DNA from: Durusdinium trenchii
Taxonomy: Eukaryota > Sar > Dinophyceae > Suessiales > Symbiodiniaceae
Length of the DNA stretch: 64,000 nt
Direction: 5' to 3'
NCBI GenBank assembly: GCA_963970005.1
Contig: CAXAMN010003714.1
Span: 1,615-65,614 of the forward strand
The translations under genes and the position numbers were made by a program. Shown here one piece after another: positions 18,340 through 30,900 of the stretch. A model generated the notes under the pieces. The model was not told the origin of the DNA, did no database searches, and saw only the letters and a program-made list of their open reading frames with translations. The number at the start of each line of letters is the position of its first letter. Position 1 is the stretch's first letter.

Positions 18340-18470
18340 GAAAGACGGAAGCATTGCAGTTTGCTTTACAGCTACTCTCTGCCTCTTGTTCTGGAGTGTC
18401 CGCGTGCTCAAGGAACATGAAAAGTCTCTGGTAGTCAGAAAAGCCCAAAACATCAGAGCTCTGCCAGAAC
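18340..18470 (-). CDS. Possible C-terminal exon of the SNF2 gene
   Basis: The minus strand reads DVLGFSDYQRLFMFLEHADT, resembling the short LG.SDH..LF motif found after the helicase core in ERCC6L-type proteins. Exon edges are not clear. The call rests on position and this motif only. Confidence 0.35.
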
Positions 18471-18522
18471 GCCAAAGCTTGAGGATCATCTGTACTGCCA
18501 ACATCTGCTGCAACGACCTCAA

Positions 18523-18963
18523 TCAAACACTGGCTGAAGGAGTATCTGGCTCTGGGAGGACAGTGGCAGAACCAGAGGATGTCAAGCTCAGCAGTAGACT
18601 CTGAGCAAGTCTTCGTGCTCCAAAGCCTCCGTTCCGATCTGTTCGGCCATCAACGACTGTGTGGACATAGACCTGTTGCGAAATTTGACAGGCATCAGTG
18701 CAGGGTGGCGCTGCTAAAACTAGCCCGGAATACTGGTTGGGAGGCTCGAACAACGACTTCAGCCTCATGTGACACAGTTTGACAGTATCAGTATAGCATA
18801 CCTCTGTTTTGCGAGATCTCTCAGGTTGAAGCTGTTTGTGAGTGAAAAACCGGACTTGCTGCTCCTGCTCCATGAAGGTTTTGGAGAGGCCACCTTTGAA
18901 GATCTGAAGTCTAAACATTTTGTCTTCGATTGCGCCAGAGCCGATCAGGCGGTACACAACCAC
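18523..18963 (-). CDS. SNF2 gene exon 16 (region): after motif VI
   Basis: Starts after CATGCAG| at 18,964. It reads [20 protein letters not shown], then FKGGLSKTF and VRFFTHKQL, typical of the ERCC6/ERCC6L segment behind motif VI. The frame stays open to 18,523. Later parts (about 18,850 onwards) may include a further intron, because the protein stops resembling the family after LKSLFEPP. Confidence 0.75.
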   Translation of the reverse strand: MVVYRLIGSGAIEDKMFRLQIFKGGLSKTFMEQEQQVRFFTHKQLQPERSRKTEVCYTDTVKLCHMRLKSLFEPPNQYSGLVLAAPPCTDACQISQQVYVHTVVDGRTDRNGGFGARRLAQSLLLSLTSSGSATVLPEPDTPSASV

Positions 18964-21900
18964 CTGCATGCTCACTAGGCAAACTTTTCCACTGACAAAC
19001 AACATATGCAAGCAAAAAGTCTCCAGCCTCTTGCTTTTGACCAATTCGATGAACTCTGTCAATCGCTTGTGCGTCTGCTGAAGGATTCCATGCAGGATCA
19101 ACCAAAATAACTCTGTTGGCGCCCGTGACAGTCAGCCCAGTGCCACCAACTTGCAAACTCAAACCTTGCTTCAGTTCGCGCATTGCGACACGCAAGTTCT
19201 GAATTCTAGGGCCCCGACACAAAGCAAAATACTTGGAATCATCTCTCTGGAATTTTTGTAGCTTTAAGTCCCGATCCTGAAAGCATCAATCATTAAAGCT
19301 GTCGAGACCCACAAGCAACGGTATGAACTTTGGAATGATTTCAGTTGCTCAAGCAATACACAAAAATAATGAAACGGTTTGAGGTTCTACACGATGGAAC
19401 ATAAACTCCATTGAAATGGGCTGAGCAAAACTGAGACAAGTAGATTCAATCTTTCCTGACTTCACAGGCAAAACCGATGACTTGACACGTGCGATTTGAG
19501 AAACTGCAATAATCACAATCCTTGGCATCAATGCTGCCGTCGATCCGCAAGAACTTCAGACCCAAGACTCTGAGCACGCAGCCCTGAAATACACGAAGAA
19601 ACACGTTTCATTAACATCTACTTTGAGGGATGCTATATAGACAAAAAAAAACACCCACACATTGCCTGGATCAGATCGAGCATCCTCACATTCTGGGAGA
19701 AAATTAAGCAGCGGTGGCCTGAACGATGTAAATTCCACAAGCAACATGCAAAAACACATGACATCTACAGACCAAAACTCCGCCCTCCACCAGCACCTCT
19801 TTTTTGCAGCTGTGGCAGAAGTACAGAAAGCACTCGGAGTTTGGTCGACAGTAAGGCAGCGCCCTGTGCAGAATTCGGCCTCGCGCAACAGAGCGAATAA
19901 ATTAATGAATCCCTTCGTTACTGATCTTAGTTGTCTTTCAAGCAGATTCCGATGCACACATGTTTCAAAACAAATTCCTAATCGACCCACCGAGGAGATG
20001 GCAAAAGCGCACGAAGGCGTGGCAAAAGCTCACGACACTCTGGTGCCTAGCAAAAGAATGTTGTGAGAGTAAGAGAATGCAGGAACATGCATATATATAT
20101 ACATGTATGTATTATATGTTATATTATATCGTATTATACTACTATACCATATTATATTATCTTATATTATATCGATTGTTTGATAAGCTGTGTGCCTACT
20201 CTCTATAAACATCTATAAACATAGATCATCATAGAGCCAAACCCCAGAAACATCTACAAACCCCGACTGCCTCTTGCGTAGCAACATCATCTGAGACTTC
20301 TTTCGAAGGCTCTGGCATATCTGGAATCCTGCCCTGCAAGGTTTGAGCCTGAGCTTGAGGCCGTTCTGTGCAAGCTGGCGACCAAGTTTGCAAAGCTGCT
20401 AAGATGCGAACTCGCCATTGATTGTACTCGTCTTGAGGCCTGTTTGCTCTATCTGTACTTGGTACATGCTGCTCCAAGAGTCTGACTCGGCCCTGGACAA
20501 GCACAAAAGTGGATGGCCACACCTCATCTTTGAAAGGGTGGCGGGAGATGGCGGGAGGGGGTGGCAGCAGGATGTGCGATGTGCGGCGGATTCAGGTGGC
20601 ATGATGATGTTTCGGGAAGGGGCTGGCACTTTGGTGCAGTTAGTTCACCTTGTCCCTTCCTCTCGGAAATGCAAGGCATTTGACAACTAACAGAACATCA
20701 ACTGACCTTACCCGCTTGAGATTCCAACGGCAATGGCTTCCAAATTGACCGGACGACTTTTCATGATCATTCTATGACCCCCAGAAACAAGTACAGTCTG
20801 CGTCTTCACAATCCATGGAATCCATGGTTTCTTGAATACTGACTGTGCTTTGCATGGTTTGTCGAAATGCTCAGCACAACTAAAACCAAACTCTTTCTAT
20901 TGCGCATTCTCTTCTGGGGCCATTGCCACACCTCTTTTGCGCTCTTCCTCTCTCTCTCTCTCTCTTGTGAGGTTGCGCTTCATGCAGGCTTTTGATGGAA
21001 AGTTCGGATACACACTTGCGACTTTCAAAGAGGAATGGGGTGAGAAAGACACACCGGCCGGGCACTGCCCAGGCTACGGTGGAAGAAAGCAAGAGGTCGA
21101 AGCAAGATGCAATGTCAAGAATGGTCAGGAATTGCGCGCGTGCTGTCTACAACGTCACGTCCTATTCCTACTTTCGAGATGATTTGAACAACACTGACAT
21201 GCACAAGTGTATCGATCCCTTAGGCATCATTTACTCGAGGCCCAAAGACAAGTGGCGGATAATTCTTCTAGTGTTGGATCAAGCGAGAGTCACTTTGCTG
21301 CCATTGGCGCAATCGACTTTGAATGAAATGATAAAACACAAGGATATCAGACCCCACGACAGGTGGAATAGTTTATTGGAACCAGATCAAGTGCAAAGGC
21401 TGATGGACAAGTACGAAGATTACGGAGCGCATGTGCTACCCAGCAAGAGACGAACCAGCCATCCTAGCATCGCACCTGAAATTGAACGTCCACCGTCAGA
21501 AGCAGCTTCATCAAGTCACCATGGACAAACAAAAGGACACCACGAAAAGGAAGAGGAAAAGAAGGTGGAAGGAGCTCCAAAGGTCGAGGTACTTCCTGGC
21601 AGTCGTAGCTGGAACACCTATGGAACAACGTTCTACGATGAGGATTGGACCAATATTCGTGTCAGAGATGATCGTCGAGGTTGGGACGAATGGAAACGTG
21701 ACCAAGGAGCGAGACGAGAAGATGAGGAAGAAGATACCGGACGATAGGACAAGTTCAGCGCACTGCGTATGAGCCTTTGTCAAGCAAGGTCAGCGCACTG
21801 CGTATGATCCTTGAACAGTCGTAAGAGCATCTGCAAGTGCACTTTCTACAGTTGAGAGAAACCCCAAGAACTCGGTCTATCTCACGACGAAGATCTACTG

Positions 21901-24900
21901 AGAGAGAGATTCTGAGATATTCTGAGTGCGGCATCCTTAACTGTCAGTTTTCACAATTAACTTGTATAGCCAATAGGTTGGATTGCACGCTTTGTATGTA
22001 AAAGCCCGCTTAGTTTCAACAGCGTTGTGTAGTTGGAGTCTATTCTCATGCGTCTCGCGGCAAACCATAACGACCCGCTGTACAGTAGTACACTACCCTT
22101 GAATTTCAACAGGTGTGCCCAATGCTGAAAGCGTCGGACACATGGGGGGTGTCAATAGCAGTGGAGCGACAAGCACAATGTATACTCGTATAGAATAGTA
22201 CAGTGTGAACTGCCAACATTTGGCTCAAGTCACCCGTAGACATAGCGGAAAAAGGGAGCGCGCTGCCGCCATCTACAGGGGACTAGGATAGTCAATCCAT
22301 ACTTCACGCTGGACTGATTAATATCTTGCAATTTGAATCTTCCGATAGCTCGTTCTCCTCGAAACATGTGCCATGCTTCCATATAGGTATGAGCCACTTT
22401 GAGTCCGCGAAACTTCTCATCTGCTCTTCAGTTGGATCCAGAGGCGTATCATCCTTGTCGAATCCGTTGTGAACTCCTTTGGTGAAGTCTGACATGACGT
22501 CGAGCCGCTTCCTGACGCAATGTTGCTTGAACTCTGCGACGCCCGTCTGGTGAAATGACCTAGACATGGGAGTCATCAATTGGGACATACGGCGAACAAC
22601 GTACTTGTCCGTAAGTCCTGATGAACCCTTTCCAGTGTCTTGGCATCCGGCTTCGTCTTGCAAGTCAAAAGGAAAAGGTATTGGTTCTGGGTACCTGCGC
22701 CATTTCGGAAGTTCATGATTGGCAAGATTTTCTTCTGGGTCGAAGGATCTTGGTCCAATGTCCTCATTGGTTCGCTTTTGGATCTCATCTTTTTTGTCCT
22801 CTGTTTCAACTTCTTCAATCACCTTGTCTGACGACTTCGGGAATTCAGTTGCGCTTCTGTAGATTGCGTCGTTCTTCGATCTCAGGCGCCTGGGAGTCTC
22901 TGTCATAGTCCACGTCGTCCACATCAAAAGATGGTGTGTAGACTTCTTGACCCTCCCCTTTCTGTGCATCTGAGTTCTTCATGATATTGTCGATGAATTC
23001 TAAGCTGACTTCCTCGTTTTCATCATCGCGCTCGATCTGAGACCGCAGTGCAGTCTTGACCTCGTTCATCTTCAACTTGTCAATGGTTTCTTGCTCTTCT
23101 TTGGCGGGATCCTTAGCTGGCTCCATCTCTACATCGTCTACCACTTTCACTTCATCGTCGTAAATCTCGATGGTTGTGGTCGTAGCGACAGTGTTCTTGA
23201 TTGTGCAGCTATGTAACCGCTCATGGCAATGAAGACACATTGTGAAGACGTTCGGTGTGACGTTCATACATGCGGGACATGTTGCCGTCAACGCTGCTGA
23301 AGCCTTCGCAAGTTCGAGCAAAGATCTCATTCCATGGCTCCTTCTTTGTTCTCTTGGCGTCGCCGTCATTGATGAAGAGAAGTTGCCACCTCAACAATTT
23401 GCTCTTTTGTTGCAATTTTTGCTGGGTAGGTCGCTGCTGCGATAAGGTGGTTAGTAACCCCTTTCATCAACAATTTTTCCATTCGCCTTTGACTGGATCT
23501 TTGTACCATGCTCCTCTGACATTGTCCCATGGCACCTCCTTGAACATGATGACATATGAGCTCTCTGCAAGGAGGGCTCCGAGGTTCTTCAGGCAAGCGA
23601 TTGGTTCAAATAAGGCTACTGGAACGTCGTCCGTCGGGGCCTTTGATCTCAAGACTAGGTTTGCTCGGCTGTCCCACGGTGCGAAACGGTTGAAGAATGA
23701 ACTTCCCCTTGTGCCTTTAAGTCCACCAGGTTGAATTCCATGTTTCATGATAGATGGTAATCTTCCGATAGTTGTTCCACCAAGTTGGACGGCAAGGGCG
23801 TCGGCGATGTCGTGTGATGTGAGGTGGGGATCAAGGACGACATCGTTCTCGTTCTTGTCAGACTGTCGCGAATCAAGGTTGCGTGATGACGCTGCCCTCA
23901 TCGCTACAGGAAATAACCATCTGTCTTTGTCCCTTTAATACCTCATGTCATTCGGCCCGCCATAGTTCTTCTCCCAATATGCTCTTTGTTCTTCATTTGT
24001 AGCGTCATTAACAGATATGCGGACTGCGGCAATCTGGAATCTGACACGCGGCTCTGAAGCTTCCTCGAATACCACATAGCCTGACAGCATCGTCGGCATC
24101 GCGTCGTCAATATCTCTTCTAAATATCCTCCTCGTTCTGCGTCTCTGATAATGCGGTTGCTATTGTCATTGGAGATGTGGCCGTGCGTGAGTACATCATT
24201 GATGTTCACCCATCCTCCTTCGTTGCATGGAAGAATGTCATGGTGTCTACCTGAGTGACCTACTAGCTTTGCCTTTCCGGTTTGATGTCTTAGGACCTTG
24301 TTGAGCTTCCTACTGATATCATTATATAACTGTGGCATAGTCATCCGTGTCCTTGTTGAGATAATGTTCTTGATCAAAGGCAGGTGGAGTAAGGTAGTCC
24401 GTACCAGTCTGATCCTCTTCTCCATTCCATTTCTTGATGCAGAAGGTGGTGCCACATTGCGGGCTGATTTTAATGTTGCCTCTGTCACAATCCAGCCAAA
24501 TCTGTCGGTATGCACTCTTGTGTTCTTGGAGTGGATCATCCTTCAGCTCTGATACTTTCGGTAGCTTGGAACCTGCCGATTGTGCCCTGGTTACTCTTCA
24601 AGCGCTTTCTTGTCCGGCGGCCCAGACATGTCCACTCTTCGATCAATGACCTTGAAAGCGCCTCCTTCCTGCTCGTCTGCAATCGTACAGATATCCACTG
24701 GATCGTTGAACCTGATGATGATTGTAGCGTTGCCGAATGAGCGTTTCATGGATTCGACAGCTTTCTCATATTCTTCATTGCTGCTCGATGACTTCGACTG
24801 AGATTGCTTTGCCCGCTTGCAGTCTTTGCCCTTTTCTTTTCCCTTTCGGCCTCATCTCTCTTCATGATCTCCTCGTCGCGCTTCGTGAAGTTGATCTTGA

Positions 24901-27900
24901 GGATCTTCTCGATATGATCAAAGCAATCAACAATATTCCTCATGTCTTTCGCGAAGTTCTCATTGTCACAGTTCTCCAACGAGTGTTCATCTGAGCCGCA
25001 ACAAAGGCAAAGCTTCTTTTCTTGAGCTCTCGTCTTCACCCTTCACATGTTGTCGTAGGTCTGTTTCCATGAAGAAGATGATGGCTCAATTTTCCTTGCT
25101 GAGAAGGGTCCTGAATGTGGCGGATTCGTCCAAGTTGCCGTCGGCGATGTCGATCTTCCTTCGCCTTCCTTGTAGTCCATGGGATCTACTTCGGGGGACA
25201 CAGGTTGTGCTGCTGGGTTTCATTCTGCTGATGATTTCTGGCTTAGGATATTTCCTCATCGTATTCTCATCTCGGCTCTTTCATCAGCTGATGGGAAACT
25301 GCACGGAGATTTGTTCCTCTTTGTATTGTCGTTGATATTTCTCCGGCTTGCTGCATAGAAGGTGAGAGATGATAGTTCAAACCCTCGCCTGCGCTCATCA
25401 ACACACTTCCAACCCTTGAAGAGGTTGTGTTGAAAGATGCTTGCTAGCTCAAAGACTCCTAACCAGAATTCAACAATGTCACCTGCGAGTTCAGAGTTGG
25501 TCACCCTGTCCTTGTGCTCGAGCGTGAAGGTGGTTTGATATTCCTCAGGTGAGGAGATATTGCACGTAGTCATGGTACGCTACATTGCCATAGTCACCAT
25601 AGTCCATGTAGGCCCTGAATCCGTACTCACCAGTGCTCGGTTCTAGGTCACGGTGAACAATCAACAATCCTCCTCGATCTTCTTTGCAATAGGCATTCGC
25701 GACTTCAACCGGCGATCTGATGCCGAGATGTGTTCTTGAGCGTTCCGTGGGCCCATGGTACTGCTCTCTTGGCCAACAGAAGCGCTCCCTCGATCATGAA
25801 TTTCCTCAAGTCGTCAGCGGGGAGTACCGCGTTCCAACCTGGGCACATTTCCCATAGGATTCTGACACGAAGAGCTGATTCCCAAATATAATCCGTTTCT
25901 TGCTCAATGCTGGTCATCTGCTCCAAAAGACGAAGTTGCAATTCTCGCATACCCTGGCATTGATTCCACATTCATTCCATTTGTTTGACATGTCTTCATT
26001 CCGGTTTCCTCTCAGCCAATAGTCCGTCACACCGTACTCAGGCTCGGGATCCTTCGTGGTGAACTGAATGTCTTTCCACTCTGAATCTTCTTTCAGGATT
26101 CCACCAATCACATCTGCCCCTGCGACGGATGAGTTGGAGTAAACCTTTGGCGTTTCAATGTTGATGTACATGTCGTGTTGTGCTGGAGACAGGCTACCAT
26201 AGGTGTCATCTTCCGCGATCTTGTTTAGATATATGCCACACGCTTGGGATCCATAGTGCGCACAAGCAACAATCTCTCCCTGCACAGTTGTTTCTCGATG
26301 ACTGCCCAAATGCTGTTCTTTCCTGTACCAGTGATGGAGGTTGATCCGGGGGCACCACCTATCGCCCACATAGCTCTCCAGACCCTTGCTTTGGTCGTGG
26401 CAATGACATTCGAAGATCTGGCTTGAAGAGCAAGGTTCACAAGGAATCGTTGGCTATCCACTCTACCTGCGCCAAAGAATTTGTTTGCCATTTGCACGTT
26501 TAGCAAGATCGGCCTGTTGAAGAGCATCGCAATCTTACCCGCGATCTCCACGAAGTTCGATTTGAACGATGATTCCGTTAAATTGACAGTCCCACCGCTG
26601 GATACATGCATCTCATGCAAAGCCAAATGTGAACGGTAGCACTGCTAACATTGGTTCCCAGCCTGATGCTTGAATCCAAGAAATCATGCACCTTGTTCGG
26701 TATCGATGATATCCATATGCGATTTGCCCTCGATCTGAAAGGTTCTACAACATTGCAAGGCCATCTCATTCTGAAGTCCAAGTGCAACTGTAGTGATCCT
26801 TTTAAAGGTTGTGGCTTTGGTGGTGTAATCAATGTCAGTGAGATCATGGTGTTCTGTCCACCTCCGCTGATCTGTCCGCTCAGTTCATCATGGTCAAATG
26901 ATCCTGTTCCTCCACCTATCTTGACTTTTGTGTTCTCATCCGTGAAGCATCCTACCTTGGAGTGTAAGATCTTGATCGTGTGCTTGACTTCCTCGCGCGG
27001 TGTAATGACCTTCATCAACATCAACATGGCCCCTGCGTTGGGGTACTGATGACATCGTTCGATCTCAAGTTCTTTCAGGGGCTTTGCGTAGAGCTTCGTC
27101 CAGAACGGATGATTTTCCTCAATCTTAGTCTTCAAATATTGATCAGTGACCGGCTGTAGGTTGAAAATATTGTAGACACTTCCTCCCATTGTCACACCCG
27201 CGTGATATGCCACGCGACGTAAATTCAAACGCCATTGTCTACCATTCTTCATTGTCCTTGGTCCTGCAATTGGAGCTGGTGCATAGATGTAATTATCCCC
27301 GCGACCCGCCCAAAGCACGAACTTGATTTCATGAGCATCAAAGTCTTTTCCAAAGACCACGCTGGAATATCATATTGAGATGTTCATCCACTTCTCTTTG
27401 TCGTTCTCGACGGACCTTTTCTCGCAATTCTTCATTCCAATCAACTCCATCCCCACCATAAGTTCTTGACTTCTTGAAGCTATTGAACATATCCACCCAC
27501 TTCGGCAATGCCATGTTCAACTGATCGAGGTGTGGCGGTCCGACGTCGATGCCGTCTTGGAACGTCAGGGAGGTCTTCTCCTTCTTCAATTCCGGGTTGG
27601 TGACGTCTGCTGCGGAGAGTTGACGTTCGGCTAAGAAGTGGTTCGTGCTGACGTAGGTCCCTTGCGTTCGATGTGCTGTTGGTTTCCTGACTCTGCTCCG
27701 CTGACGCAATACCCAATCACCCAGATCTCCTCGGGGGTTTCTGGAAAATAGCCACGAAGGTTCCTGAAGACTTCCGTCATCATTGCTCCATTTGGTCTCT
27801 GATAGGACCATCTGGAATTTCCCTTTCGATGTTCATTGAAGCACTTCAGCGTGAATTGGAGATATTGCATGCAGTTCACTGCTGCTGCTTCCTCGATTCG

Positions 27901-30900
27901 CATGTCTTTCCTGTCATCCACAATGGCCTGAACAATGTCAATGATGCTGATCTTCGAGTCAGGGTGGTTCTGGATATAAAGACGCAAATTGTATCCGAGG
28001 AAGCCTGTGCCTTGACGGATATTTCGACGACTCTCATTGAACTCTCTATGGCCCCTTGCTCGAAACTGGCTATTCTCTTGACCGGGTCCTTGTTGTCCAA
28101 GATCGCTCATTACATCAAAGAAATTGCTGTCTCTTGTGGTGGGAATCAATGGATCGGTGGCTTTCGCGGTGGAGTTGATAGAATGAATCTTGTTCCGCCT
28201 AAGCTTCCCTTCCAAAGTATTCGTCGTCGGACACGCCAATTGCTCCTGACTGAAAGGCTCTGGTGTGAAGAACTTGAGCACGTCTTCGCTGAATCCCAAT
28301 CTTATCCCAAACCTCGCTTAATGCAAGAGAAGGTATAGGCAATGCTCTTTTCCCACGTCGGCTTCATTTCTTTTCTTCTCATTCTTTGGGTCATCTTGTT
28401 CTCTTTGTGTTGCCAGGTAATTATCACGTTCTACCCTTGCTCGATGCTTGACGATCTGGAGTACCCTAATCATCCCCTCAAACAGTTCTTTGACCTTCTT
28501 GTTACCCTCGGTCTCTTCGTTCATCACCTTGAGTAGATAACGAAGTGGTCGACAGACTTGCTCCTGAATGATTTCTTGATTGCCCATGAGTGCGGCATAG
28601 CTTGCACACACTAGATAGGCAGGCGGTGCCTTCTTCTGTGTCCATCGTTGATATAGTTCGCGGGCTTCACCTTTGTCCATGTTCTCCTGGAACAGAAGTG
28701 AAGTGAATGATGCCCTGCCCGGGATCTCATTCTCTTTCAGTTGGTTCAACTCTGACAACAATAGCTTGAATCTGTTGGCCGAAGGTAGAGTCTTCTTCGC
28801 CTGGCCGTAGGCTGATGATACGAATAGACCGTGTTGATGTTCATAGGGTTGGTCTTTCATGATGTTCAAGTCCTCACTTGTCCTTGCAAGAAGCTCACCT
28901 CTGCGGCAAGTAGGCCCAGTCGACCGTTTGCCTGTGCAGAACAGAAATCAACAATATTCTTCTTGATGAACTTCTGGATCGCGCCAAGATCGAAATGGCT
29001 GTCGCAGTCGGGATCAAAGTTGCGCGGTGCAATGATAATCAAACCCGAAAACACTAGCGCATGATTCCGGTTCATCATGAAAATGGCTGAATGTTGAGTT
29101 CCTTTTTCTTTGATTCACGCACGGCTTGAATGATCCTATCGAACTTCTTGCTAAGGCTTGCTTCATTAGACAAACATTCTTTCTGTAGCAAAGGGTGCGG
29201 CAATGAAGACCAATCTTGCAATCTCGGCGCTCGACTTGTTACACGCCTCTTCTTCCACAATGACATTACACGTTTGTTCAACGTTTCAATGACCGTTTGA
29301 GCAATGTTAAATGTATATAGCTGTGTCACACGCGTATCCCTTCCGGCACATGGTACATGCTGATGGCGGCCATCACAAATCTTCTTCAACGCTTGAAAAT
29401 GCACCCCCCATGAGACTATCTTCCCTCCGTAGTTTCTTAATCGGCGTGCTTTTCTTGTATTGCGAAGTGAGACCACACATGCTTCCGTCGAAGTGATGTG
29501 CGTGTGTGATTCTGTTCCATTCACTAATTGCGTCGCGCGTTCATCGTTCCAGTATTCACAGCTCCTTGGCAATTCGGTTAACGCGCAAGCATCAATGGAG
29601 AACACGTGTTCGAGGGCATCTGCGAAGCGACCCCAAAGATTCCAATACAAACGTTTATGTCTCTCCACCTGTGCGGCTGCCTCGTTGCTGATTGTTCGAT
29701 TCAAGCGATTCCATGCTGAACCTCCTGTGCACGGACCTGCAAAGAACACACAATCCAATTCGGGCCTGAGGCATGCCCTGACCTTGCTCTTTCCATACAG
29801 TGAAGTGGCGTCATCGTCCTCCGTGACGGTGACCACGTTCATGTATTGTTTCTTCGTTGCAGTTTGCAAGAACGTGAGCCAGTTTTGCTCTTCGGCGCGC
29901 ATGAGAACAAGACACGGCGCGTTCCTGTCCATTTCGCGTAGTATGACACAGTGATCATGAATCCGACCCTTCATCACCATCTTCTTGACAACTTGAAGGT
30001 GTAGCTCGAACTGATACCTGTGTGATCCACCAGATTGCCTTTGCAAAATCAAGTATAACACCGGCTTGCCAGATACTGAACCCACTGTGGCGCGAATACG
30101 TTGTCTGGTGAAATTATACTAAAACCCCATGCTTGCATACATATGGTTATGCCGCTATGCCTTCTTTGTTGTCTGATCCTGTGGCTATCTTGTCGAATAC
30201 CGCTTCTGTGTCGTCAGTCAGTGACGACGTGAAACGTTGTGCTTCCAATCCATTGCTCATCCTGCTTGAGGGAGTTGAGTTACCTCTAAATCGCCACGAA
30301 TCATGTATACTTTCTTTACCTGTCTTGTAGAAATGTTCCGTGAACCTATCATCGGCTAGCCTCGAGATGTTGATGGGGCAATCGTCACACTCTGAAGGAA
30401 CAAATCTGCTTGATCTTGGGACATTGTGCACCCGTGTCTGTGTGTGTCCATCCAAGCGCCATTCATCTTGATACTTTTTGTTTGTTTTTGGTGTTTTTGA
30501 TCTCGACTTCTGGACGTTAAACGGGTCAAAACGCAATTCATCTTGATACTTTTTGTTTGTTTTTTGTGTTTTTGATCTCGACTTCTGGACGTTAAAAGGG
30601 TCAATCACTGCTCCGCAAGCGCGAATTAATGCACCGTCCTGCCCCCCACTCCCCCCATGAACAAGACGTAGTAGCGTGTTGATCACGCGAAGGGTATTGA
30701 GTGGTTGCAAGCGATCGCGCGCAAACGCAGGATCACAAGACAATGACTCGAGCGCAAATGGTAAGACAGCACCAGGAGTCCATGGGACATTGGCCAAGGC
30801 TAGAAGAGGCTGAGAAGATAAGCAAACATGAGTTTCCGAGGTGGAAGAGGCTTTAGAAGCATGATATAGGAAACATGCTCGTTCGACCCATTGATCGAAG

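Noticed and set aside
26225..26626. P-loop NTPase in the [15 protein letters not shown] segment
   Set aside because: Spacing does not fit GxxxxGK[ST] and no Walker B or other NTPase motif follows.
22304..30085. Reading the minus-strand cluster as the body of the plus-oriented copia element at 21.9-22.3 kb
   Set aside because: The LTR orientation fixed by the copy at 43.7 kb is opposite, and the LTR interrupts the last codons of the cluster, so it is a separate insertion.
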